A stretch of 64,000 bases of DNA from Rouxiella aceris (GCF_012933545.1 NZ_JAADJU010000005.1:248001-312000); one strand, 5' to 3'; shown: positions 1-9,065, counted from the first letter of the stretch. Numbers and translations: made by a program. The notes: generated by a model not told the origin, from the letters alone.

Positions 1-2
1 AG

Positions 3-854
3 TCTGACATCCTCTACTCGCTACAGACTGATAGCGGGGAAGGCTATATATACTGCTTGATTGAGCACCAGAGTTCTCCCGACAGATATATGACCTTCCG
101 CCTGATGCGTTACGCGTTAGCGGCGATGCAGCGGCATCTGGATAACCATAACCAGGCCTTGCCGCTGGTTATTCCCATTTTGTTTTACCACGGTAAAATC
201 AGTCCCTATCCTTATTCCATGAGCTGGCTTGACGCTTTCAGTGACGTGAAATCGGCGCGGCAGCTTTACTGCGGGGATTTTCCGCTGGTGGATGTCACAA
301 TGATAAGTGACGATGAAATCGTTCAGCACCGGCGAGTGGCAGCGCTGGAACTGGTACAAAAACATATTCGCCAGCGCGATATGGCGGACCTGGAGCAGCA
401 ACTGGTCACGCTGCTGCGTCTGGATTACACTACATCGGAGCAGTTGGAAGCGTTATTTACCTACCTGCTGCAGGTTGGGGACACCGCCAATCCAGAGCGT
501 TTTATTTGCCAGTTGGCGCAGCGTTTACCGCAACATGAGGAGATACTGATGACCATTGCACAAAAGCTGGAAGAAAAAGCCCGCCAAGAAGGAATATTGC
601 TGGGCGAGCAAAAAGGGCGCCAAGAAGGAATATTGCTGGGCGAGCAAAAGGGGCGCCAGGAAGGAATATTGCTGGGCGAGCAAAAAGGGCGCCAGGAAGG
701 AATCTTGCTGGGTGAGCAAAAAGGGCGCCAGGCAGAGCGACTGGAAACCAAACTTGAAATCGCCCGTACAATGCTGAGCAAGGGGATGGATCACGGCACT
801 GTGATGACTCTGACCGGTCTGACTGAAGACGAGATTAAACAAATCCGCCATTAA
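3..854 (+). CDS. Rpn-family recombination-promoting nuclease, 5' truncated by window edge
   Basis: The reading frame is open from base 3, so the gene starts before the window. The visible part encodes an aspartate (codon 2 of the visible part), then GYIYCLIEHQS, which matches the D...ExQ core of the PD-(D/E)XK nuclease domain of Rpn/YhgA proteins (PF04754). SSPDRYMTFRLMRY and the IPILFYHG strand follow, as in that family. The C-terminal third is a linker with four copies of a 12-residue repeat. Rpn proteins cut DNA and promote RecA-independent recombination. A TTG at 57 could be mistaken for a start, but the conserved catalytic aspartate lies upstream of it. The family assignment is firm; activity is inferred. 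Confidence 0.9.
   Translation, partial: SDILYSLQTDSGEGYIYCLIEHQSSPDRYMTFRLMRYALAAMQRHLDNHNQALPLVIPILFYHGKISPYPYSMSWLDAFSDVKSARQLYCGDFPLVDVTMISDDEIVQHRRVAALELVQKHIRQRDMADLEQQLVTLLRLDYTTSEQLEALFTYLLQVGDTANPERFICQLAQRLPQHEEILMTIAQKLEEKARQEGILLGEQKGRQEGILLGEQKGRQEGILLGEQKGRQEGILLGEQKGRQAERLETKLEIARTMLSKGMDHGTVMTLTGLTEDEIKQIRH
588..731 (+). repeat. Four tandem 36-bp in-frame repeats in the Rpn gene
   Basis: Units start at 588, 624, 660 and 696. Each encodes EGILLGEQKGRQ, and units differ only by synonymous changes. Because 36 is a multiple of three, gain or loss of a unit would change linker length without breaking the frame. Confidence 0.95.
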
Positions 855-1010
855 CCGTTAGGGTATTGGCGCACCCGTGATCTCACCTTTTCGCCGTTTG
901 TTATAGCATCATAATTGGCTGTGTCTGGTCAGATCCCGTTGCAATGAGAAGCTAATGATTTATTGGTGAGTTTAAATTTTTTTAACATCAGCGGGTTATA
1001 AGGGAATCAC

Positions 1011-1628
1011 ATGATTGATACACACGCAGTGTTTACCGTACTGCTGATTTATCTTGCTGGCGTAGTGATACCCGGGCCAAACTTTGTCGCCGTAGTGCAT
1101 AAAGCTGTGGCTTCTACACGCTCGGCTGCCCTTGCACTGGTTGCTGGCATTGTGGTGGTCAACTTATTCTGGGCAAGTTGCGCTATCGGCGGAATCGGTT
1201 TGGTATTTTCCGTATTCCCTTGGCTTGCGCTGGTTGTGAAAATATTAGGGGCAGGATATCTGCTGTGGTTTGGCTTACGCCTGCTCCTTAATGCGGGAAG
1301 CAATCCCGTTGCGAACGAAAATGCCCTATTGCCAGGCAATTTCCGCCAATCCTTTATTCAGGGCGTGATTACTAATATCGGCAATCCGAAATCCATGGCT
1401 TTTTACGCCGCCATATTCTCTACTGCCGCTCCGGCGCAAGTCTCTGCGGGCACCTTTATTGCCATGCTCGGCGTTGTCGGCATCATTGCATCCCTCTGGT
1501 ATGGAGCGGTTGCCATTACACTTTCTCAACCGCGTATTTCTGCCGCCTATCAGCGGGCCAAAAAAGTCATTGACCGGCTTTGCGGCGGGTTGATTATGCT
1601 GTTAGGGGTTAGGCAGATTATTAATTGA
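1011..1628 (+). CDS. LysE/RhtB-family amino acid exporter
   Basis: This 205-residue hydrophobic protein has the LysE layout of about six membrane segments. It carries PGPN at residues 21-24 and a GNPKS motif near residue 125, both typical of the LysE/RhtB superfamily. Such proteins export amino acids or related metabolites across the inner membrane. A weak Shine-Dalgarno (AAGGG) precedes the ATG. It stands alone between the Rpn gene and a long gene-poor stretch, so context does not reveal the substrate. Confidence 0.88.
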   Translation: MIDTHAVFTVLLIYLAGVVIPGPNFVAVVHKAVASTRSAALALVAGIVVVNLFWASCAIGGIGLVFSVFPWLALVVKILGAGYLLWFGLRLLLNAGSNPVANENALLPGNFRQSFIQGVITNIGNPKSMAFYAAIFSTAAPAQVSAGTFIAMLGVVGIIASLWYGAVAITLSQPRISAAYQRAKKVIDRLCGGLIMLLGVRQIIN

Positions 1629-2285
1629 TTAGTTTATTGATTTTTTGAGTATTTCTTAATTATTGTCATTGAGTTATGCAAATATGTAGGTTATTAAAAA
1701 ACCGCCCAGTTTTGCATGAGTGGCTTGTTGGTTTAATAAATAATGAACCTTGCGCTTTATACGATGAAAGCTGTCGTCGCTTAGCTCATCAAGAATAGTG
1801 CCGACGTCCAGATACGTGACTGATCCTTTTGACGAGCATTGATAAACAGGGCGTGTTCCTTTTTATCACCCCAGTGGTAGATCCTTAAGCGCTACTGTTC
1901 AGTTTGGATCTGACCTGATCCCCGATTAACTCACTCTAATGAGTGTTTTCAAGCAGCTACTGTGTGTCCAGCATTATTAAGCCACATCACATCGTTTTAA
2001 GCACTTATATGCTCTAGATGTACCTTCAAGTTGCAGGTAGTTCAATACCAGCCATATCACTCCACGCATAGTCATCTCCCTTTCATAAATACATGCTATC
2101 TATGAAACAGGTAACTGATAATGAGACCAGGTTTCATTTGTCTCGTTGAGGCCGTGGCCACAGAACATAACGTTCTGGCCGAAGCACAAAAAAGGTGCGC
2201 ATGAGGAGTGGCCGGATCTCCGAGCTGCCGAATCTTATCCTTATTAAGCGTGCCCTGTAACGGTGGAATATCCGGAGGTGGTGGT
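1629..2285. other. Gene-poor stretch with a possible minus-strand coding remnant
   Basis: No intact gene is visible. On the minus strand from about 1890 to 1781 there is a short open run (about 35 codons, containing IYHWGDKKEHALF) that looks protein-like but has no start, so it may be debris. The rest is AT-rich, with scattered stops in all frames. The segment just before 2286 supplies the GGAGGTGGT ribosome-binding site of the P450. Confidence 0.4.
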
Positions 2286-3476
2286 ATGCAACTTCACGAA
2301 CTGATGAGCTCGCAGTATTCTGACAATCCTTTTCTTCTATACCGGCAGCTTTATGAGCAAGGCCCGCTTATTCAGGCCGGAGAGAAGGTCATAATAAGCG
2401 GCTGCTATGGCATCGTTGAGGCTCTGTTGAATGATCGCCGAGCCGGCAAAGATTATATGGCAAGTGTCCGACTGCGTTTTGGCGTCGACGTTGCAGAACA
2501 GGCGGTTTTCAGGGGTATTAGCCGAATGTTTCTCGTAATGAATCCGCCGGAACATTCCCGGATTAGAGGGCTGATAATGAAGTCCTTCAGTACAGCAGAA
2601 ATTCAGCCACTGAGAGAAATGGCGATAACCGTAGGGAATACCCTGGTTGACGCCTTTATTGACCGCGGAACCTGCGATCTGGCTCAGGAATTTGCTTTCC
2701 CCCTGCCAATTCGTATTATTTGTAGAATGCTGGATGTCCCTGAGTCGGATGCCCACAAGCTTGGCCGTGCAGCTTCAGCGGTAGTAAAAGTCTTCGATCC
2801 GCAGATTACGCAGGACGATCTGGCGAAGGCCGGGGAAGCCTTCACCACGCTTTACGACTACTTCAACTCCCTTATTGTTTCCCGTCGGGGAAACACCGGC
2901 GATGATTTAGTTTCGCTTTTCCTGCGCACCGAAAACAACGGCGACAGGCTGCAGCACGATGAAATCATTTCGAACGTCATTCTCCTGTTTATTGCCGGGC
3001 ATGAAACCACTTCAAACATGATATGCAACGCTGTCCTGGGTTTGCATGATAACCCACAGCAATTGGCGTTGCTGCAACAGGATACTGCGCTGATACCTGA
3101 TGCAGTGACAGAGTGCCTTCGGTACGACAGCTCCGTACAGATGGTGTACCGCACTGCGTTAGACGATATTGATGTTCAGGGCCATTTCATTCCACGGGGA
3201 ACCAATCTTTTCCTGATACTCGGTGCTGCCAATCATGATCCGGATAAATTTACCATGCCGGAGGTGCTCAGTATCAGGCGAAAGGAAGGTCGTAGCCTGT
3301 CTTTTGGGGCAGGCATCCATCACTGCATGGGTTATCGACTGGCCCTGGCAGAGATGGAGGTCGCGCTGCAAATCCTTCTTGTTCGCTTGCCGGAAATGCG
3401 GCCGGTAATATCGGGCGTGAAGCATAACCACCGGGCAAATCTGCGGGGTGTTAGTTCATTGCCTGTTATATGGTGA
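2286..3476 (+). CDS. Cytochrome P450
   Basis: This is a 396-residue soluble bacterial P450. The I-helix oxygen-activating motif AGHETTS is at residues 237-243, the K-helix ExxR (ECLR) is at 276-279, and the heme-binding loop SFGAGIHHCMG has its axial cysteine at residue 347. All key residues are present. The start at 2286 is chosen because GGAGG lies about 10 bases upstream; an upstream in-frame ATG at 2208 would add 26 low-complexity residues. No ferredoxin or reductase gene is adjacent, so electrons must come from elsewhere. The substrate cannot be inferred. P450s are uncommon in Enterobacterales, and Rpn-related sequence lies on both sides, so acquisition is likely. Confidence 0.92.
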   Translation: MQLHELMSSQYSDNPFLLYRQLYEQGPLIQAGEKVIISGCYGIVEALLNDRRAGKDYMASVRLRFGVDVAEQAVFRGISRMFLVMNPPEHSRIRGLIMKSFSTAEIQPLREMAITVGNTLVDAFIDRGTCDLAQEFAFPLPIRIICRMLDVPESDAHKLGRAASAVVKVFDPQITQDDLAKAGEAFTTLYDYFNSLIVSRRGNTGDDLVSLFLRTENNGDRLQHDEIISNVILLFIAGHETTSNMICNAVLGLHDNPQQLALLQQDTALIPDAVTECLRYDSSVQMVYRTALDDIDVQGHFIPRGTNLFLILGAANHDPDKFTMPEVLSIRRKEGRSLSFGAGIHHCMGYRLALAEMEVALQILLVRLPEMRPVISGVKHNHRANLRGVSSLPVIW

Positions 3477-3479
3477 ACC

Positions 3480-3556
3480 GGGGGACGCTGTAGATCCCGG
3501 CAGCTTTATTTGCCAGCTGGCACAGCGTTTACTGCAATACGAGACGAGCTTCAACA
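3480..3556 (+). pseudogene. Fragment of an Rpn-family nuclease gene
   Basis: Translation gives FICQLAQRLLQYE, almost identical to FICQLAQRLPQHE in the Rpn gene at the window start (about 505-543), and the DNA is clearly related. Only this short piece remains. It is in the same orientation as the larger copy, so the LysE-P450 segment sits between two direct Rpn homologies. Confidence 0.75.
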
Positions 3557-3579
3557 TAGCCCTCAGGCTGCTATTACAT

Positions 3580-3962
3580 TATCGATTTCAGCCTGGAGCG
3601 CTGGCGGGCATCGCTCCATATTTCAAGGAATGACCAGCGACCTTGGCTATGATTATCGTTTCGAATGGAATGATATTGAAATCACTCCAGGCGCAGGCTT
3701 TATGTGGAACAGTAAGAAACAAAATGATTACTACTACGGGATCAGTTCCCAAGAGTCTTCACGAAGTGGACTGAAAGCTTATGATCCTAATGATAGTTTT
3801 TCGCCCTATCTTCAACTAGCGCTAGATTATCCTTTTGCTAAAAGCTGGAAGGCTTCTGTAACAGCCCGGTATACAGTACTTTCAAGTGAAGTAAAAAACA
3901 GCCCAATGGTCGATAAATCAGGGATCGCCTCGTTGGGGGTAGATATACTTTACACATTTTAA
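3580..3962 (+). pseudogene. MipA/OmpV-family outer membrane protein, C-terminal remnant
   Basis: About 125 codons match the C-terminal half of MipA/OmpV scaffolding porins: TPGAGFMWNSKKQNDYYYGIS, ES.RSGL, a run of amphipathic strands, and a terminal aromatic residue (ILYTF) typical of outer-membrane beta barrels. Full MipA proteins are about 250 residues with a signal peptide. Here the N-terminal half and signal are missing and the sequence abuts Rpn debris. It therefore cannot reach the outer membrane and is called a pseudogene. Confidence 0.8.
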
Positions 3963-3980
3963 CTATTTCATTATTAGTGT

Positions 3981-4020
3981 TTATAAGGCTGAGTACTCAA
4001 AGTTCAGCCTTATAAAGTAA
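3981..4020 (+). terminator. Hairpin after the MipA remnant
   Basis: TTATAAGGCTGA (3981-3992) pairs with TCAGCCTTATAA (4004-4015) over 12 bp around an 11-base loop. It lies just after the stop codon and is followed by an A/T-rich tail. It was probably the original MipA terminator. Confidence 0.65.
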
Positions 4021-4360
4021 AAAAGTCGTATAACAAATAGTAGTTCAAACCAGTAGAGGGTCAGCAAAAATCCAGTCAAGTCAGATGTTCACTAAGAATT
4101 GGTTATTCATTCAGGATCATATTTAGCTGCGATATATAGCCCCTTAAATACCTTTGTCGGTGGTTAATGCTGAAACAGACTTATTACCTGAAAATTTTCA
4201 TCAAAATATTCTATTCATAATAACAGGTGATTGTTAATTACGTCTGATGTAATACCGGTTACCCACTTCTAACCCGTAGCAAGTTTGCTTTCAGTATTCC
4301 TGTTTTATGAATACTGAAAGCATAATTAATCCACATACAACAATAAATTACCCTTTTACA
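4016..4360. other. Intergenic stretch with a 13-bp inverted repeat
   Basis: No gene is seen. GCTTTCAGTATTC (4287-4299) and GAATACTGAAAGC (4309-4321) form a perfect stem with a 9-base loop. It lacks a U-run, so it may be a regulatory or processing structure rather than a terminator. Confidence 0.5.
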
Positions 4361-4391
4361 ATGCTCTCATACTAATTACTGTTGAGAGCAT
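4361..4391 (+). promoter_or_regulatory. Inverted repeat overlapping the leader of the NAD(P)H-binding gene
   Basis: ATGCTCTCA (4361-4369) and TGAGAGCAT (4383-4391) are perfect 9-bp arms separated by 13 bases, ending five bases before the ATG at 4396. The position suits an operator, or an RNA hairpin that controls initiation. Confidence 0.5.
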
Positions 4392-4395
4392 AATA

Positions 4396-4980
4396 ATGGC
4401 TAATGTGTTGATTTTAGGGGCAGCGGGTTCCCTGGCGCGTGTTGTGACACGCTATTTGCTGGATAATAGCGATGCCCGACTGACGCTTTATTTACGCCAG
4501 GCCAACCGACTAATCAATCAGGATCCTTCCCGGATAACGATAATTGAAGGCGATGTGCTCGACACCCGATGTCTTGAAGCTGCGATGGAAGGTCAGGAAA
4601 TCGTTTATGCCAATTTAGCCGGGGACCTGAAAAAACAGGCACAATCTATTGTGCAGGCGATGAAGGCGACCGGCATTAAACGTCTTATTTTTATTAGTTC
4701 AATGGGTATCTATGACGAGGTTCCTGACCAGCGTTATGGCGCCGTTCTTGCCCCCTATCGAGAATCGGCAACCATTGTTGAAAACTCAGGTCTGGAATAC
4801 ACCGTGATTCGCCCAGGATGGTTTACCAATGGCTGTGCCGTAGATTATTCACTCACGAAGAAAGGGGAGGTTTTCCAGGGAAGCAGCGTTTCCCGGCTAA
4901 GTATTGCTGACCTGATTAATCGCATGGTGAACACTCCGGGCCTTTATTTACATGACAGTCTGGGCATTGCCCGAGTTTGA
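4396..4980 (+). CDS. NAD(P)H-binding atypical SDR (NmrA/YwnB-like)
   Basis: This 194-residue protein has an N-terminal Rossmann fold. The dinucleotide motif GAAGSLARV begins at residue 8, FISSMGIY follows in the middle, and YTVIRPGWF near residue 135 is the conserved segment of the NAD(P)-binding DUF/NmrA-like atypical SDRs. Family members are oxidoreductases or redox sensors acting on quinones or flavin-like substrates; the substrate here is unknown. It converges with the LysR regulator at 5139-6044, which may control it, but no shared promoter is present. Confidence 0.82.
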   Translation: MANVLILGAAGSLARVVTRYLLDNSDARLTLYLRQANRLINQDPSRITIIEGDVLDTRCLEAAMEGQEIVYANLAGDLKKQAQSIVQAMKATGIKRLIFISSMGIYDEVPDQRYGAVLAPYRESATIVENSGLEYTVIRPGWFTNGCAVDYSLTKKGEVFQGSSVSRLSIADLINRMVNTPGLYLHDSLGIARV

Positions 4981-5138
4981 TGATCCCAACAAGCAGGTAA
5001 CTCCTGTGCGGAAGTTATTTATCTCAAGGATAGATAGGTAACGTCCACCGAGGATAACCTCAGACCTGGTGATTTGACACTAAGTAGCCTGAAGCTGGAC
5101 GGCAGTGAAGCTTCGCTATTCACCATAGTATCTTATTG

Positions 5139-6044
5139 TTATTCATGAAACAGGTCTTTGAGGATCTGCGTAAGCTGCCGGAAGACCAGGCGGGTCCTTG
5201 CCGGCACTAATGATTGATGTGGGCGAAATAGATACAACTGCCAGGGTTGGAAGTTAAATTCCGGCAAAATATTAACCAGCTCTCCACGTTGCAAATATGG
5301 GCGTACCGTAATATCCGCAAGCTGGCTATAGGTTCTTCCAGCCAGCGCGGCAGAGAGTTCACTGCCAATATCGGCGGCAATGAATGAAGGCTGGACGGGG
5401 AAAAAACTGCTGCCGTCAGCAAATTGCCATGGCCAGATACGACCAGAGTTGCTGTTTTTCAGCGCACTGAGCGGATAATTATGCCGTAAATCCTGCAAAG
5501 ATCCCGGGATCCCCATACGGGCAATTAAATCCGGTGCAGCAACAATACATACGCCAACGGGGTGTATGGTCTTCACAATAAAGCGGTTATCCGGAACGGT
5601 ACCAATACGTATGCCAATATCAATTTGTTCATCCGTGATATTGAGATGAGCATCAGTCACCAACCATTCAATCGCAAGCTGAGAGTGATCCGCCAGACCT
5701 TGTAGTAAGCGGTACAGGATATCGTTGTTTTCAAAGAGCGGCGGAAGGGTAATGCGTACCGTCCCGGACAGGCTCTGGTCATCATGGTTCCTGCCCTCCA
5801 TAAATAGAGATTCGCTGTTTGCCAACAAGGCTTCGGCTTTGGGCCAAAAACGCTGCCCAAAAGGTGTCAGCTTCATTTGCCGGGTGTTACGGACAAATAA
5901 CATTTCTCCCAGTTTCTTTTCAAGCTCTGCCACGGCTCGCGTCACCAGTTGTGGGGCAATCCCTAACCGGGTAGCGGTTTCCCTGAATCTCAGTGTTTCT
6001 GCGGCGGTACAGAATATTTTGAGTGCGTCGAGTTTATCCAGCAT
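5139..6044 (-). CDS. LysR-family transcriptional regulator
   Basis: This 301-residue protein has the LysR layout: an N-terminal winged helix-turn-helix (residues about 1-60, with LRFRETATRLGIAPQLVTRAVAELEKKLG) and a C-terminal periplasmic-binding-like effector domain. The C-terminal part is typical of the group acting on neighbouring oxidoreductases. It is convergent with the SDR at 4396-4980 and divergent from the small remnants at 6198-6468, which may have replaced its original target. Confidence 0.9.
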   Translation of the reverse strand: MLDKLDALKIFCTAAETLRFRETATRLGIAPQLVTRAVAELEKKLGEMLFVRNTRQMKLTPFGQRFWPKAEALLANSESLFMEGRNHDDQSLSGTVRITLPPLFENNDILYRLLQGLADHSQLAIEWLVTDAHLNITDEQIDIGIRIGTVPDNRFIVKTIHPVGVCIVAAPDLIARMGIPGSLQDLRHNYPLSALKNSNSGRIWPWQFADGSSFFPVQPSFIAADIGSELSAALAGRTYSQLADITVRPYLQRGELVNILPEFNFQPWQLYLFRPHQSLVPARTRLVFRQLTQILKDLFHE

Positions 6045-6197
6045 AGGACCCTGTTGCGTGAAAATGGCGAGATGAAGTGGCTAATTATACAGGAAATAGG
6101 AATTCTGAAAGCAAGAATAATTCATATACCAGAGATAGTAATAATCAGATAATCATTATCATCGAGGTAGTAAAGTGTCGCGTAAATAGGTGTTAAT

Positions 6198-6371
6198 GTG
6201 ATAAAAAATGAATTATATCATAGGCTTGCTATTGGCTGGCCTGTCAGTATGCGTTCACCTGAATATGCCCAGGCGATCCGCGATATGGGAGATAGTTGGC
6301 AAGTAACCTATTCCATTAATCATACGGCACATGAATTTCTCGGCGATACATTACGCCCCTGCTATTGGTGA
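6198..6371 (+). other. Short unrecognised ORF, possibly a remnant
   Basis: A GTG-started frame of 57 codons (MIKNELYHRL..., containing MRSPEYAQAIRDMGDSWQ) looks protein-like but matches no family I recognise. It overlaps the acetyltransferase remnant in another frame. It may be the N-terminal piece of a gene fused to unrelated sequence by deletion. Confidence 0.35.
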
Positions 6372-6468
6372 AAACGCAGTCATTGCCGTAGGTGCCGTGG
6401 TGACAAAAAACGTTGCGCCTAATGTTGTTGGCGGCAATCCGGCCCGTGTACTGAAGCACCTAAATTAA
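6331..6468 (+). pseudogene. Hexapeptide-repeat acetyltransferase, C-terminal remnant
   Basis: The last about 35 codons read IGENAVIAVGAVVTKNV followed by GGNPARVLKHL. This matches the final coils and C-terminus of maltose O-acetyltransferase/NodL-type left-handed beta-helix acetyltransferases. The catalytic and trimer-forming coils are missing. An ATG at 6331 opens the frame but is probably fortuitous. Confidence 0.75.
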
Positions 6469-6504
6469 TCCACTGCGTAAGAAGAATTGACTAAGGAGTT
6501 TACG

Positions 6505-6951
6505 ATGACTACCCATGAAATTAGCCAACGTTTGGCGCTTAGAGAATTGATCGATACTTTTTCCAACCTGGCCGATGAGAAAGATGTTGCGGCACAACTC
6601 TCCTTGTTTACCGTCGACGCGCACATTAATGTCGTCATGGACGGTAAAGAAGTTTTTGATTTGAATGGCCAACAACAAATCCTTGATGCTTTTAGTGGCT
6701 ATCTGGCGCAATTCTCTGTGGTTTACCACATTAATGGCCAGCAAACGGTCAACATTTATGGTGATACGGCCAGTGGCATTGCCTATTGCCAGGTCGTGTT
6801 AATCAAAGAGGAAAATGGTCAGCGTATTAAGCAAACCAGCGGCGTTCGTTATCATGACCGCTATATTTTCCAAAATGGACAATGGCTGATTGCCGAACGT
6901 CTGTCCAACTTTATGTGGACGGATATTCACCCAATGCAGTCATTCTGTTAG
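6505..6951 (+). CDS. SnoaL-like / NTF2-fold protein
   Basis: This 148-residue protein has the NTF2-like SnoaL_4 layout: an N-terminal helix pair (RLALRELIDTFSNLAD), then curved sheet strands with HINVVMDG, YHINGQQTV and a GVRYHDRYIFQNGQWLI ending. The fold forms a pocket used by small isomerases, dehydratases and ketosteroid-isomerase-like enzymes. The start at 6505 has TAAGGAG nine bases upstream; a TTG at 6487 lies before that site and is rejected. It heads a cluster with an iron alcohol dehydrogenase and an SDR, suggesting a shared small-molecule pathway of unknown substrate. Confidence 0.85.
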   Translation: MTTHEISQRLALRELIDTFSNLADEKDVAAQLSLFTVDAHINVVMDGKEVFDLNGQQQILDAFSGYLAQFSVVYHINGQQTVNIYGDTASGIAYCQVVLIKEENGQRIKQTSGVRYHDRYIFQNGQWLIAERLSNFMWTDIHPMQSFC

Positions 6952-7002
6952 TCATTTAGTTATCACTGAAAAAAATATTAAATTTATATAAGGTATAGAT
7001 AA

Positions 7003-8148
7003 ATGAAAGATTTCACTTGGTTAAATCCTACAACGCTTGATTTTGGCAAAAACAAAGAAAAAAAGATAGGTGAACACCTGGCGAAACAAGGTTCGCAACA
7101 TATTTTATTATGTTATGGCAGCGACCGTATTAAACGAGATGGGTTATTCTCCAGCGTCATCTCATCTCTGGAAAAAAATGGCATTACGTTTGTAGAATGT
7201 GGCGGTATTGTCAGTAATCCGACGCTGGGCAAGGTTCGTGAAGGCATTGCTCTCGCGCGCCAGAATAACGTTGATGCAGTATTAAGCGTTGGCGGGGGGT
7301 CTGTATTGGACAGCGCAAAAGCTATTGCAGCCGGTGTTCGTTATCAGGGTGACGTTTGGGATCTGTTTATGGGGAGTGGCAGTATCGACAGCGCCTTGCC
7401 GGTATTTGATATTCTGACGCTGGCCGCGACCGGAAGTGAAATGAACAGTGGCGCGGTAGTAACCAATGAAGAAACTAACCAGAAATACGCGATTAATTCT
7501 GTTCATCTTTTTCCAGTCGTTTCTGTGGTTAACCCCGATTTGATGAAAACCATTACCCGCGATTATCTGGTCTATTCTGCTGCAGATATAATTGCACACT
7601 CTATTGAAGGTTACTTCACAGCATCACACCAGCCGCATTTTCAGTCGCGAATGGTAGAGGCTATTATTAAAACTGTGATGGAGAGTACGGAAAAATTACT
7701 GGTTGATCCTTCCGATTATAACGCCCGTGCTGAATTTGCCTGGGCATCAACGCAGGCGCTGAATGGTTTAATTTATTCTGGTACAGAAGGTTATAGTTAT
7801 CCTAATCATATGATTGAACACGCGTTATCTGCTCTATTTAATGTACCGCATGGCGCCGGGTTATCTGTTGTGATGCCGGCCTGGATGAAGTGGTACCAGT
7901 CACGCAATAGCGAACAGTTTGCCCGTTTTGCTCGTGAGATTTTTGGACTGGATACAGCAGAACAAGGTATTGCAGCACTGGAGAACTGGTTCAACAAAAT
8001 CGGAACACCAACGCGCCTGCCACAGTTGGGAATTAATAATATCAGTGCTGAACTTATTGATAATATTCTGGGAAATGCTGACTGGTTTGGTATCAAAGAT
8101 ATTTATACCCGTGACGTAGTTGCCGATATTATAAACAAGGCTAAATAG
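7003..8148 (+). CDS. Iron-containing alcohol dehydrogenase (YqhD/BDH-like)
   Basis: This 381-residue group III alcohol dehydrogenase has an NAD(P)-binding GGGSVLDSAKA near residue 97 and metal ligands Asp195, His199, His269 and His283. Their spacing matches YqhD-type enzymes. These enzymes reduce aldehydes to alcohols, usually with NADPH, in the cytoplasm. The gene follows the SnoaL-like gene by about 50 bases and precedes an SDR by about 80 bases, all on the same strand, so they probably form one transcription unit. The natural substrate is unknown. Confidence 0.9.
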   Translation: MKDFTWLNPTTLDFGKNKEKKIGEHLAKQGSQHILLCYGSDRIKRDGLFSSVISSLEKNGITFVECGGIVSNPTLGKVREGIALARQNNVDAVLSVGGGSVLDSAKAIAAGVRYQGDVWDLFMGSGSIDSALPVFDILTLAATGSEMNSGAVVTNEETNQKYAINSVHLFPVVSVVNPDLMKTITRDYLVYSAADIIAHSIEGYFTASHQPHFQSRMVEAIIKTVMESTEKLLVDPSDYNARAEFAWASTQALNGLIYSGTEGYSYPNHMIEHALSALFNVPHGAGLSVVMPAWMKWYQSRNSEQFARFAREIFGLDTAEQGIAALENWFNKIGTPTRLPQLGINNISAELIDNILGNADWFGIKDIYTRDVVADIINKAK

Positions 8149-8225
8149 TTTTTTTGCAAGGTTTCTATCTTGTACGAGGTGCCTTGATTTATTTTACCAT
8201 AACTTAACTGATGCAGGAGATAGTG

Positions 8226-9053
8226 ATGAAAGATGTCATTGTTGTGATAGGAAGTGGCTCTATTGCGCAGGCTATTGTACGACGGGTAAGTGTCGGCAAG
8301 CATATTTTATTAGCCGATATTAAACTTGATACTGCTCAGGCGGTTGAACATACTTTATCCCGAGCGGGATTTGAGGTGAGCACCACGGTTGTTGATGTCA
8401 GCTCGCGAGAATCTGTTCAAAACTTAGTCAGAGAAGCCTGTTGCATCGGTGATGTAAAAGGCGTTATTCATACCGCAGGACTGTCGCCCTCTCAGGCGAA
8501 AGCTCAGGACATTCTTAAAGTCGATTTGTACGGTACTGCCGTACTCTTTGAAGAGTTTGGCCAGGTCATCGCTGCGGGTGGATCTGCCGTTGTTATTGGT
8601 TCTCAGTCCAGCCATCGACTGAGTGTGGATGCCTTCACACAGGCACAGGCGGATGCTTTGGCGACGCTGTCACCAGAAGCCTTGCTGGAACTCCCCATGG
8701 TACGAGAAGTTAATGATAGCTTGTACGCTTATCAACTTTCCAAACGGGGAAATGCATTACGAGTGATGGCCGAAGCGGTAAAATGGGGTAAACGCGGTGC
8801 CAGAATAAACTGTATCAGTGCCGGGATTATTTATACGCCGTTGGCCTACGATGAACTCAATAGCGCGGAGCGCGGGGCTTTTTATCAAAATATGCTCGCC
8901 AAATCTCCAGCGGGTCGCGGCGGCACTCCCGATGAAATAGGCGCATTAGCCGAGTTTCTTTTTGGACCGAACGGCACCTATGTTAGCGGCAGCGATATTT
9001 TAATTGATGGTGGTGCCACCGCTGCTTATAAATATGGTGAGTTAAAGCCATAA
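8226..9053 (+). CDS. SDR-family oxidoreductase
   Basis: This 275-residue classical short-chain dehydrogenase has the dinucleotide motif GSGSIAQAI at the N-terminus, an Asp-rich second strand (LADIK), an active-site Tyr169-x3-Lys173 (YQLSK), and a C-terminal SGSDILIDGG that closes the Rossmann sheet. CAGGAG lies nine bases before the ATG at 8226, which is preferred over an ATG at 8211. It is the third gene of the SnoaL/alcohol dehydrogenase/SDR cluster, consistent with a redox pathway for a ketone or sugar alcohol. The substrate is unknown. Confidence 0.88.
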   Translation: MKDVIVVIGSGSIAQAIVRRVSVGKHILLADIKLDTAQAVEHTLSRAGFEVSTTVVDVSSRESVQNLVREACCIGDVKGVIHTAGLSPSQAKAQDILKVDLYGTAVLFEEFGQVIAAGGSAVVIGSQSSHRLSVDAFTQAQADALATLSPEALLELPMVREVNDSLYAYQLSKRGNALRVMAEAVKWGKRGARINCISAGIIYTPLAYDELNSAERGAFYQNMLAKSPAGRGGTPDEIGALAEFLFGPNGTYVSGSDILIDGGATAAYKYGELKP

Positions 9054-9065
9054 CGTCTTGTGAGT

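Noticed and set aside
588..731. 36-bp repeats as a CRISPR array
   Set aside because: Repeats are contiguous with no spacers and encode a protein repeat in frame.
461..851. Several long minus-strand open frames across the Rpn repeat
   Set aside because: They are antisense products of the 36-bp repeat and the real Rpn frame explains the sequence; they have no ribosome-binding site or family.
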